Below are positions 6,706 to 14,000 of a DNA stretch of 17,439 bases, piece by piece. Position numbers and translations under genes: made by a program. Position 1 is the first letter of the stretch, and the number at the start of each line of letters is the position of its first letter. The stretch lies in NCBI GenBank assembly GCA_964526565.1, contig CAZGMC010000089.1, forward strand, positions 1-17,439, in the 5' to 3' direction. This DNA is from CAZGMC01 sp964526565 (lineage in GTDB: Bacteria; Pseudomonadota; Alphaproteobacteria; DSM-16000; Inquilinaceae). The notes beneath the pieces are model-generated. The model did not search any database and was not told the DNA's origin. It saw only the letters and a program-made list of their open reading frames with translations.

Positions 6706-9700
6706 TTGAAACGACCGAACGGGCGCAAATGGACGAAACGCCTGGTGCTGGCAGCGCTGGCGGCGCTGGCGATGGCGGTCGCGCTGGTGGTCGGCGTGGC
6801 GGCGGCCTGGCTGGCGCTGGGGCCGGAGGGCATGGCGCAGCGCATCGCCGTGATCCTGCGCGGCCGGGGCCTGCCGGTGCAGTCGTTCACCATCGCCGCC
6901 ATCGGCCCGAGGGGCGTGCGGCTGGAGGATGTCCGTCTCGGCGACGATGGCGTGTCCGCAGACACCGTGCAGGCGCGGTTCTCGCCGCTGCGGCTGCTCG
7001 ACGAGGGACGTCTCGACCGGCTGGAGATCGGCGGCATGCGCGTGCCGCTGCGCATCGACGACGACGGCACGGTGACGGTGCCGGGGCTGGACCTGAGCCT
7101 GGGCGAGGGCGGGGGCGAGGGCGGGGGCGGCCTGCCCGAGCGCCTGCCGGCCCTGCCGGCGGACGTGGTGGTACTCGACGACCTTGTCGTCCATGCCGAT
7201 ACGCCGGTCGGGTCGGTGTCGGCAGGGCTCGATGCCCGCCTCGAGGCGCTGGACGACGCCATGACCGTGACCGTGGCCGTGGCCGGGCGGATCGAGCATC
7301 CCGACGGGGCCGTGGCGCTGGCGCTGGACGGCCGCGTTGCCGGCGACTGGCAGTTCAGCGCCGGACTGGAGCTTGACGAGGGCCGCGTGTCGCATGGCGG
7401 CCTTGAAGCCTTTGGGGTCGAGGGATGGCTGAGGGCAAGCGGGTCCCCGGCCGGCATCGATCAGGCCGGGGGAATGCTGCTGGCGGCACGGGTCTCCTGG
7501 TCCGGCGGCGCCATCACCGACGTGTCGGTGACGGGTCGGGGACATGCGGGCCGGGGGCACGACGGCGGCCCTCGGGCGCTGGTCATGCTGCGTGCCGGGG
7601 CAGGTGACGATACCGCGCGCCTGGCCGCCGATGCTGTCGTGGAAGGCCCGGTGCTGGACCCATTGTCGGTCCGCCTCGATGCCAGCCTTGTGGCGACCGC
7701 GCTCGAGCGGCTGTGGCCGCTGCCATCGCCTGCGTCGCTGCCGGTGGGGCGCGGCGCGCTCGACCTGTCGGTGACCGGGCCGCTCGGCCCGATGCTGGCG
7801 GCGGCGGCCGGCACCGCGCCGCTGCGGGCCGTGACCGCACGGGGCCATGTGGCGCTGCGGCTGGCCGACGTGCGCCTGCCGCAACCGGTCCCGGCCGAGG
7901 CGATACAGGAAGCGGCCGAGCGTGCGCACCCCGATGCGCCGCCGGGGGCGGCCGCCGCCATCGCCGGCCGCTTCGCCATGGCGCATGGTGTGCTGTCGCT
8001 GACGGGCGACCGGCCCTGGCAGGTCTCGGCGACGCCGGCCGGGCTCGGTTGGCCGGTGCAGCTCACCGTACGGCAGCGACCGGGATTGACCGGGCCGCTG
8101 ACGGTGACGATGGCCGGCGGTGACCCGACGCTGTGGCTCGACGCCGACGTGTCCGTCGCCACACCGCTGACGACGGCGGATGGCGCCGTGCGCGGCCGCG
8201 TCGCCCTGGATGCGCAGGGCCGGCCCGCCTTTCACATCGGCATGGCCGACCTGATGGCGGCGCCGATTCGCCTCGACGGCTTGACGGTGACGCCGGAGCG
8301 GGTGCGGCTCGCCGCGGCCGGCACGGCGGACCGCTTCACCGCCCGGTTGGCCGCGCGCATTGCCGCCGCAGGCGAGGTATCCGGCGGTATCGCGCTGACC
8401 GACGCCCTGATCGAGCCGGCCGGCACCCTGACCTGGGCCGACGGGGCCGTTGCCTACACGCCGGCGGACTGCCTTGCCGTGTCCGTCCGGGGGCTGGTCG
8501 TCGTCGATTCGGTGCAATTTCCCGACGGCCTGTCGCTGTGCATGGCGGCGGCCGATGGGGCGCTGGTCGAGGCGCGGCTGGCTGGCGAGGCGGCCGGCCG
8601 GCTGCAGGCGGCAGCCGTGGCGCGCCCTTTCCGGGTGCGCCTGGACGCCGCCGGCGAACCGGTCGAGCTGGATCTGCCGTCGTTGACTGTTGTTGTGGAG
8701 GCCGCGCCGGATCCGGCGCCGGCGGTCGTTATCATCGACCTGGACGGTGCCGGCATCCGCCTGCCGCGGAGCGGGCTCGCAGCGGAGCAGGTGGCCGCGA
8801 CCCTGACCCTGCGGCCCATGGCGGAAGACGGCCCGCCCGATGAGTTCCGAATCGCCGACGGGCTGCTGCGGCTGACCGGCACGGCGCCGCTGCTGGTGCC
8901 GCTGCGCACCACGGGCGAGGGGGTGATCGGCGACGACGGGCTGTCGTTCACCCTGGCCGGCGTGGGGGCAGCCGGCAGTCTGCGCGCCGCGGCCCGCGGC
9001 GACATCAGCTTCGTCGGGGGCGGCGGACGGGTCGATTTCGATATCGCGCCGGTCACCTTCGCGCCGGGGGTGCGCTCACCGGGCGACGTCTTTCCGGTGC
9101 TGCAGGACGGCCCGATCCTGGCCGCGACCGGCGCCGTCTCGGCCCGCGGCGAGTACGGCTGGGGTGCGCGGCGCGCCCGTGGCGCCAGGATCCGGCTGGA
9201 GGACCTTGGGGTGGTCACCGATTTCCTGGAAGCCGCCGGCATCGACGGCACCGTGGCGCTGACCGGCTTCCATCCGGTTGTCGCCCCGCCCGGCCAGCGG
9301 CTGGACATCGCCGTGGTCGACCTGGGCATCCTGCTTGAGGGCGGGCAGGTTGTGTTCGGCCTGACCGGCGACCGGCTGGCGGTCTCGGCGCTGCGCTTCG
9401 ACTGGGCCGGCGGGCAGGTCTCGGCCGAGCCGTTCACCGTTGCGCTCGGCGATCCCGACGACACGGTCGTGCTGACAGCCAATGGCATCGATCTGGCGGC
9501 GCTGGCCGGGCAGTTGCCGATGGAGGACCTGTCGGTGACGGGACGGTTGCGCGGCCGCGTGCCGCTGCGCCTTGACGATGACACGATCCACTTCGACGAT
9601 GCCCTTCTGGAGGCCACCGGGCCGGGGCTGATCCGCTATGGAGCAGGTGCGGCGGACCTGCCCGACGACGGTGGCGAGAGCGTTGACTTGCTGTTGGAAG

Positions 9701-9981
9701 CCTTGCGCAACTTTCACTACGATGAGCTGGCGTTGACGCTGAACGGCCGGACCGGCGGCGACATGGCGGCGCGGCTGCGCATCAGCGGGGCCAACCCCGA
9801 CCTGCTCGGCGGCTATCCGTTCGCGCTCAACGTCAACGTGGCCGGCGCGCTGGAGCAGATGCTGCGCCGCGGCCTGGAGACGACGCGCTATGCGGAGCGG
9901 TTCGAGGAGTACTATCGCGACCGTGCCGCGGACCTGGTGACCGACGCGTTCCTGGACGAGATCGAAAGCCTGCAGGAGTAG
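6706..9981 (+). CDS. ydbH: YdbH-family AsmA-like intermembrane lipid transport protein
   Basis: The product is 1091 aa from TTG 6706. The N-terminus is a basic stretch then a transmembrane anchor (about residues 13-35). A long beta-rich periplasmic body follows, with a Gly/Glu linker near residues 134-143. The C-terminal domain ends with the YdbH-type segment containing LRISGANPDLLGGYPFALNV. In E. coli, YdbH is one of three partly redundant AsmA-like proteins (with TamB and YhdP) that carry phospholipids to the outer membrane. The assignment is firm because ynbE and ydbL follow directly (8 bp and 7 bp gaps). The start is uncertain: TTG 6706 puts a typical MKRPNGRKW leader before the anchor, while ATG 6637 and TTG 6610 are open in frame. 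Confidence 0.88.
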   Translation: MKRPNGRKWTKRLVLAALAALAMAVALVVGVAAAWLALGPEGMAQRIAVILRGRGLPVQSFTIAAIGPRGVRLEDVRLGDDGVSADTVQARFSPLRLLDEGRLDRLEIGGMRVPLRIDDDGTVTVPGLDLSLGEGGGEGGGGLPERLPALPADVVVLDDLVVHADTPVGSVSAGLDARLEALDDAMTVTVAVAGRIEHPDGAVALALDGRVAGDWQFSAGLELDEGRVSHGGLEAFGVEGWLRASGSPAGIDQAGGMLLAARVSWSGGAITDVSVTGRGHAGRGHDGGPRALVMLRAGAGDDTARLAADAVVEGPVLDPLSVRLDASLVATALERLWPLPSPASLPVGRGALDLSVTGPLGPMLAAAAGTAPLRAVTARGHVALRLADVRLPQPVPAEAIQEAAERAHPDAPPGAAAAIAGRFAMAHGVLSLTGDRPWQVSATPAGLGWPVQLTVRQRPGLTGPLTVTMAGGDPTLWLDADVSVATPLTTADGAVRGRVALDAQGRPAFHIGMADLMAAPIRLDGLTVTPERVRLAAAGTADRFTARLAARIAAAGEVSGGIALTDALIEPAGTLTWADGAVAYTPADCLAVSVRGLVVVDSVQFPDGLSLCMAAADGALVEARLAGEAAGRLQAAAVARPFRVRLDAAGEPVELDLPSLTVVVEAAPDPAPAVVIIDLDGAGIRLPRSGLAAEQVAATLTLRPMAEDGPPDEFRIADGLLRLTGTAPLLVPLRTTGEGVIGDDGLSFTLAGVGAAGSLRAAARGDISFVGGGGRVDFDIAPVTFAPGVRSPGDVFPVLQDGPILAATGAVSARGEYGWGARRARGARIRLEDLGVVTDFLEAAGIDGTVALTGFHPVVAPPGQRLDIAVVDLGILLEGGQVVFGLTGDRLAVSALRFDWAGGQVSAEPFTVALGDPDDTVVLTANGIDLAALAGQLPMEDLSVTGRLRGRVPLRLDDDTIHFDDALLEATGPGLIRYGAGAADLPDDGGESVDLLLEALRNFHYDELALTLNGRTGGDMAARLRISGANPDLLGGYPFALNVNVAGALEQMLRRGLETTRYAERFEEYYRDRAADLVTDAFLDEIESLQE

Positions 9982-9989
9982 GGCGCGCC

Positions 9990-10229
9990 ATGACCGGAAC
10001 CGGTTTCCTGACGGCAGGCGGGGCGACGGCCTCAGCGCGGCGGCGGCGACCGGTGCTGGCCGGGCTGGCCGGGGCCGTGGTGCTGGCGGCCTGCTCGCCG
10101 ACGGTGCGCGTCGAGCCGCCCGACCGGCCCATCGAGATCAACCTGAACGTCCGCATCGAGCAGGAGGTCCGGGTGCGCATCGAGCGCGACCTGGAAAACC
10201 TGTTCGAGGAAAACGACGAGCTGTTCTGA
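9990..10229 (+). CDS. ynbE: YnbE-family lipoprotein
   Basis: This is a 79-aa lipoprotein. A basic n-region (RRRR, 17-20) and a hydrophobic stretch lead to the lipobox LAAC with the acylated cysteine at residue 35. The mature part, only about 45 residues, contains the family signature RPIEINLNVRIEQEVRVRIE and ends DLENLFEENDELF. In E. coli, YnbE sits in the outer membrane and meets the C-terminal end of YdbH to complete the bridge. It starts 8 bp after the ydbH stop and ends 7 bp before ydbL, so the three genes form an operon. Its signal sequence is longer than in the E. coli protein. Confidence 0.92.
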   Translation: MTGTGFLTAGGATASARRRRPVLAGLAGAVVLAACSPTVRVEPPDRPIEINLNVRIEQEVRVRIERDLENLFEENDELF

Positions 10230-10236
10230 GGCGAGC

Positions 10237-10590
10237 ATGGCGACCATGGCCCGAATCAGCAGGCGAGCCTTCATGCTGGCGGCAGGGGCGGCGCTCGGCG
10301 CCATCGCCCTGGTCCGCCCGGCCGCGGCGCTGAGCGTCGACGAGGCCAAGCGCGCCGGCCTGGTCGGCGAGATGCCCAACGGCTATCTTGGCGTGCGCAC
10401 CCTGGGCCCCGGCGTGCAGCAACTGGTCGACACCATCAACGCCCAACGGCGACAGCGCTATCAGGAAATCGCCGCCTCCCACGGCGTGCCCCTGGCCGCC
10501 GTCGAACGCGAGGCCGGCCAGGCCCTGATCCAGCGTGCCGCGCCGGGGGAATACTACATGAATACCAGCAACCAGTGGGTGCGGCGCTGA
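10237..10590 (+). CDS. ydbL: YdbL family protein (DUF1318), exported
   Basis: This 117-aa periplasmic protein of the DUF1318/YdbL family is the third member of the ydbH-ynbE-ydbL operon. In E. coli, YdbL is a periplasmic partner that tunes YdbH-YnbE function. The N-terminus ISRRAFMLAAGAALGA looks like a twin-arginine signal (SRRxF plus a hydrophobic stretch), with likely cleavage after about residue 30 (AAA). The mature part has the family block GEMPNGYLG and ends with a YYMNTSNQWVRR segment. ATG 10237 is preceded by GAGGCGAG. The stop is 18 bp from the stop of the convergent gene at 10609. Confidence 0.92.
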   Translation: MATMARISRRAFMLAAGAALGAIALVRPAAALSVDEAKRAGLVGEMPNGYLGVRTLGPGVQQLVDTINAQRRQRYQEIAASHGVPLAAVEREAGQALIQRAAPGEYYMNTSNQWVRR

Positions 10591-10608
10591 GTCGAGCCAA
10601 GGCACTGC

Positions 10609-11334
10609 TCACGGGAACGGGCACCGGTCGGCCGTGACGGAGACCATGCTCGGCTGGCCTTCGGTGATGGCAAAGCGGTATTCCTCGCCGTCCAGCACGA
10701 TCGAATGATGCAGCGGCAGGCGGCCGCTGATCCGCTCCTCCTCGCCGCCGATCATTGTGAAGGTGATCGTCACCTCCTCCTGCGGGTCGAACGGGGCCAG
10801 GATCTGGCCGTCGGGGCCGCGGCTGTTCTCGCCCAGGCCGGTGACGACGATGCGCCCGTCGGCGAATTGCGCAGAGGTGTTGGCGCCGTTCCACACCGGC
10901 GTCGGCATGAAGAACGCGCGGTTGACCGGCTCCGAGCAGTTCTCGGGAGGTCCCGCCGCCGAGATGAAAAAGGCCAGCCGCTCGGGATCGATTCCCTCGC
11001 TCAGGCGCCGGCCGACCAGTTCGGCCAGGTCGCGATGCATCCCGGTCGGCACGTCCTGCTCGTACCGTTCGGTCAGCGTGCGGTTCTCCTCCTGAACCGC
11101 CCGTGCTGCCGCGGCCAGTCGGACCCGGTCGTGCTGCAACCCCTCGATGGTCGACCGGAGTTCGGCAATGGTGCCTTCGAGTTCCGCAACCCGGTCCTCC
11201 ATCTGCTCGATGCCAGTCTGGTAGGCGAAGGCGCCGAGACCGACGATCACCGCGACGGTGATCACGGCCCGCAGGACGCGCCGCCACATCCTGCGCCGGT
11301 AGCGCCGTTCATGGTCGTAAAGCCCCAGGGACAT
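10609..11334 (-). CDS. Membrane-anchored coiled-coil protein of unknown function
   Basis: I do not recognise this gene. The 241-aa product has a short, very basic cytoplasmic N-terminus (RRYRRRMWRR), one transmembrane segment (about 20-38) and a coiled coil (about 43-92, heptad-like ELEGTIAELRSTIEGL). A periplasmic beta-rich domain of about 140 residues follows, with motifs ENSRGPDGQ and DRCPFP. Cys133 and Cys238 are the only cysteines and could form a periplasmic disulfide. ATG 11334 (MSLGLYDHE) is chosen; ATG 11373 or 11370 would add 13 or 12 residues and is possible. Composition matches its neighbours, so the reading frame is probably real. It lies 71-110 bp downstream of the peroxidase gene on the same strand. 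Confidence 0.75.
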   Translation of the reverse strand: MSLGLYDHERRYRRRMWRRVLRAVITVAVIVGLGAFAYQTGIEQMEDRVAELEGTIAELRSTIEGLQHDRVRLAAAARAVQEENRTLTERYEQDVPTGMHRDLAELVGRRLSEGIDPERLAFFISAAGPPENCSEPVNRAFFMPTPVWNGANTSAQFADGRIVVTGLGENSRGPDGQILAPFDPQEEVTITFTMIGGEEERISGRLPLHHSIVLDGEEYRFAITEGQPSMVSVTADRCPFP

Positions 11335-11444
11335 GCCGTTCCGCCGGTCCAACCGCCGCAGTCCCGGCATCATCGGTGGTGCCGGATCACCTGCCGATAC
11401 CTACGCCATCGACCGGTGTGCCGCCAAGGCCGTCGGACCGCCAA

Positions 11445-11957
11445 TCATGCCTTTGGCAGGGCCGCCTCGACAGCCCGCACCAGCCGCCCCGCGGTCGGCG
11501 ACGTGAACGACGAGAACCACGTCAAGGGGCGGCCCTGCACATCAAACAGGAACTTGTGGAAGTTCCAGCGCGGCTGGGCGACCAGGCCGAAACAGTCGCC
11601 GGCCCAGCGGTAGAACGGGTGCGCCTGCGGCCCGCGCACGTGCACCTTGGCCGTCATCGGAAAATCGATGCCGAAGCCCGTGGCGCAGAAGGCCTGGATG
11701 TCCGATTCGCTGCCCGGCTCCTGGCTGCCGAAGTCGTTGCTGGGCACGCCGAGCACGGTCAGGCCGCGATCGCGATAGCGCTGCCACAGCCGTTGCAGAC
11801 CATCGTACTGGCCGGTGAAGCCGCAGCGCGACGCCGTGTTGACCACCAGCAGAGCCCGACCGGCGAAGCGCGACAGGGGCAGGGGGCTGCCGTCGATGGC
11901 CGTGAATGTGAAATCGTGGGCGGTTCCCGCCTCGGCATGGGAGGAGAGCGTTGCCAT
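11445..11957 (-). CDS. Glutathione peroxidase-family thiol peroxidase (Cys type)
   Basis: The 170-aa protein reduces hydrogen peroxide or lipid hydroperoxides, more likely with thioredoxin than with glutathione as is usual for non-selenium bacterial members. The catalytic tetrad is visible: Cys45 (NTASRCGFTGQY), Gln79 (GSQEPGS), Trp131 and Asn132 (RWNFHKF). Cys91 in IQAFCATGFG lies where the resolving cysteine of two-Cys members is found. No selenocysteine codon is involved. ATG 11957 has GGAGG upstream with about 9-bp spacing. No signal peptide is seen, so it is probably cytoplasmic. It lies 104 bp downstream of the SLC13 permease gene on the same strand. Confidence 0.93.
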   Translation of the reverse strand: MATLSSHAEAGTAHDFTFTAIDGSPLPLSRFAGRALLVVNTASRCGFTGQYDGLQRLWQRYRDRGLTVLGVPSNDFGSQEPGSESDIQAFCATGFGIDFPMTAKVHVRGPQAHPFYRWAGDCFGLVAQPRWNFHKFLFDVQGRPLTWFSSFTSPTAGRLVRAVEAALPKA

Positions 11958-12061
11958 GGTCCGTCCGGTGCCTCCGGCCTGTCGGTGCCTCTCGTCGGAA
12001 CGCTGAACTAGGCCGCGATCCGCGACTGTCCAGGCTGAAGAGGCATCCTGCCGGGCAGCGG

Positions 12062-13930
12062 TCAGAACCCGAAGAACGGCGGCACCAGGCCGAAGAACGG
12101 CGGCGCCACCAGCATGAACGTGAGCCACATCAGCAGCACCAGCGGCAGGCCGCCCTTGACGAAGTCGATGAAGCGGTAGTGGCCGGGGCCCATGACCAGC
12201 AGGTTGGTCTGGTATCCGATCGGCGAGGCGAACGAGCAGTTGGCCGCCAGCAGCACGGTTATGGCCATGATCGAGGGCGGCAGCGCCAGATCGTAGGCGA
12301 GGTTGATCGCGATTGGCGTGAACAGCACGGCGCAGGCGTTGTTGCTCAGCAGGTTGGTGGCCAGGGAGACGATCAGGAACAGGAATCCCAGATTGACCAG
12401 CGGGTCGGTGCCGGCGACTGTCTCGACCGCCGTGATGGCCAGGAAACGGGCCCCTCCGGTCGCCTCCAGCGCCGTGCTCAGCGCCAGCGTGGCACCGACC
12501 AGCAGCAGGATGGTCCGGTCCATGGCACGGACCGCCTGACGCAGGTTCAGGCAGCCGGCCATGACCATGGTGACCGCGCCGGCGATGGCCGCCACCGAGA
12601 TCGGCAGGACTCCCGTCGCCGCCAGCGCCACGGCCGTCACGAAGATGACGATTGCATGCGGCGCCCGCTGGTAGCGCGGCAGGTCGCGCGTTGCCCAGGC
12701 CATCAGCAGCAGGTCGGGATTGGCGCTCAGCGCGTTGATGCTCTCGCGCGAGCCGGCGATCAGCAGCACGTCGCCCGCCGCCAGCCGGATCTCGCCCAGG
12801 CGCATGCGGGCCATGCGGCCGCGCCGCTGGATGCCCAGCACCAGGCAGCCGAAGCGGCGGCGGAAGCCGACCATGTCCACGGTCTGGTCGATCATGCGGC
12901 TGGCCGGGGCGATCATCACCTCGGCCAGCGCCCGCTCGCCCGGACGGCGGGCGGCCGGGTCGGCCGGCTCGACCGTCTCGCGGCTGTCCTGCGACAGCAG
13001 ATAGCCGGCGTACCGTGTCACCACATCGGTCAGGGCCTGCCGGGTCGCCGCGACGATGATGCTGTCGCCGGGCTGCAGCGCCACATTGTCGAACGGCGGC
13101 AGGATGTTATGGTCGCGGCGCTGGATCAGGCGCACCGTCACGTCCGGCAGTTCGCGGAAACTGCCGGCCACGGCCTTGGCGCCGACCAGCTTGCTGCCCG
13201 GCAGCACGTCGATCTCGGCGATGAACTGGCGGCCCTCGCCGAACAAGGTGCCGGCCAGCGTGCCGCGGTGCGGCAGCAGCCGCGGCAGGGCCAGTGTCAC
13301 ATAGACCGCGCCGACCGCGGCCAGGCACAGGCCGATGGGCGTGAACTCGAACATCGACAGCGTCGGCGCGCCCAGGTCGATCAGCGCGCTGCCGACCAGC
13401 AGGTTGGTGCTTGACCCGATCAGGGTGGTCATGCCGCCGAGAATGGCGGCGAAGCTGAGCGGCATCATCAGCCGGCTCGGCGACCACCCCAGCCGCAGCG
13501 CCAGCGTCTGCATGATCGGGATGAACATGACGACGACCGGCGTGTTGTTGAGGAAGGCGCTGCTCAGCAGCACGCCGGCGAACACCGCGGCGACGCTCAG
13601 ATTGGCGCGGCGCTTGGACAGCCGGGCCAGGGTCTCGGCCAAACCGGCCAGCGCGCCCGTGTGGATCATCGCCTGGCCCATGACCATCAGCGCCAGCACC
13701 GCCAGCAGCGACGGGTTGGCGAAGCCGCGCAGCAGCTCGACCGATCCGAGCACGTTGACGGCGCCCGGCCCCGTCAGCGGGAACAGCTGGAACCAGACCA
13801 GCAGGAACGTCAGCATCACCAGCGAGGTCAGCTCCAGCGACACGCGCTCCAGCGCGAACGACGCCATGGTCACCGCCACGACCGCGATGACCACCCACAT
13901 GTGGACGCTGGGCTCCAGGGCGAACATCAT
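12062..13930 (-). CDS. SLC13-family (DASS) permease with two TrkA_C domains
   Basis: The 622-aa inner-membrane transporter has two halves of hydrophobic helices. The substrate-site motifs appear as NNTPVVVMFIP (about residue 130) with SSTN (about 174) in the first half, and SNNACAVLFTP with SPIGYQTN in the second. Between them, about residues 230-305 and 333-410, lie two TrkA_C (RCK_C) regulatory domains; each contains the usual LxxGDxxxV/I pattern. This architecture is common in bacterial SLC13 permeases and in the SAC1/SLT sulfate-transport group of algae, so sulfate or a dicarboxylate are both possible substrates. Start codons ATG 13930 and 13927 are equivalent, with GCAGG upstream. The gene lies 70 bp after lptD on the same strand. 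The C-terminus holds a short duplication, PPFFGLVPPFFGF. Confidence 0.88.
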   Translation of the reverse strand: MMFALEPSVHMWVVIAVVAVTMASFALERVSLELTSLVMLTFLLVWFQLFPLTGPGAVNVLGSVELLRGFANPSLLAVLALMVMGQAMIHTGALAGLAETLARLSKRRANLSVAAVFAGVLLSSAFLNNTPVVVMFIPIMQTLALRLGWSPSRLMMPLSFAAILGGMTTLIGSSTNLLVGSALIDLGAPTLSMFEFTPIGLCLAAVGAVYVTLALPRLLPHRGTLAGTLFGEGRQFIAEIDVLPGSKLVGAKAVAGSFRELPDVTVRLIQRRDHNILPPFDNVALQPGDSIIVAATRQALTDVVTRYAGYLLSQDSRETVEPADPAARRPGERALAEVMIAPASRMIDQTVDMVGFRRRFGCLVLGIQRRGRMARMRLGEIRLAAGDVLLIAGSRESINALSANPDLLLMAWATRDLPRYQRAPHAIVIFVTAVALAATGVLPISVAAIAGAVTMVMAGCLNLRQAVRAMDRTILLLVGATLALSTALEATGGARFLAITAVETVAGTDPLVNLGFLFLIVSLATNLLSNNACAVLFTPIAINLAYDLALPPSIMAITVLLAANCSFASPIGYQTNLLVMGPGHYRFIDFVKGGLPLVLLMWLTFMLVAPPFFGLVPPFFGF

Positions 13931-14000
13931 CAGCCTGCGGTCCTGGCGGCGCGGGATGGCGTGGGGGCGGTGCGCGGAGTATGCGGGAGCGGCACCGGAG

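Noticed and set aside
5718..7457. 579-codon open frame on the minus strand
   Set aside because: It is antisense to the SNase-like gene and ydbH, has skewed Ser/Arg/Pro content and matches no family; it is a GC-driven shadow frame.
6427..8517. 696-codon open frame on the minus strand
   Set aside because: It lies opposite ydbH and is rich in Arg, Gly, Gln and His with no domain; this is typical shadow composition.
11823..11825. Selenocysteine at the glutathione peroxidase active site
   Set aside because: The active-site codon is TGC (Cys45) and no in-frame TGA is involved.
11951..13414. 487-codon open frame on the plus strand, rich in Gln, Asp, His and Arg
   Set aside because: It is antisense to the SLC13 permease; the composition reflects reversed hydrophobic codons.
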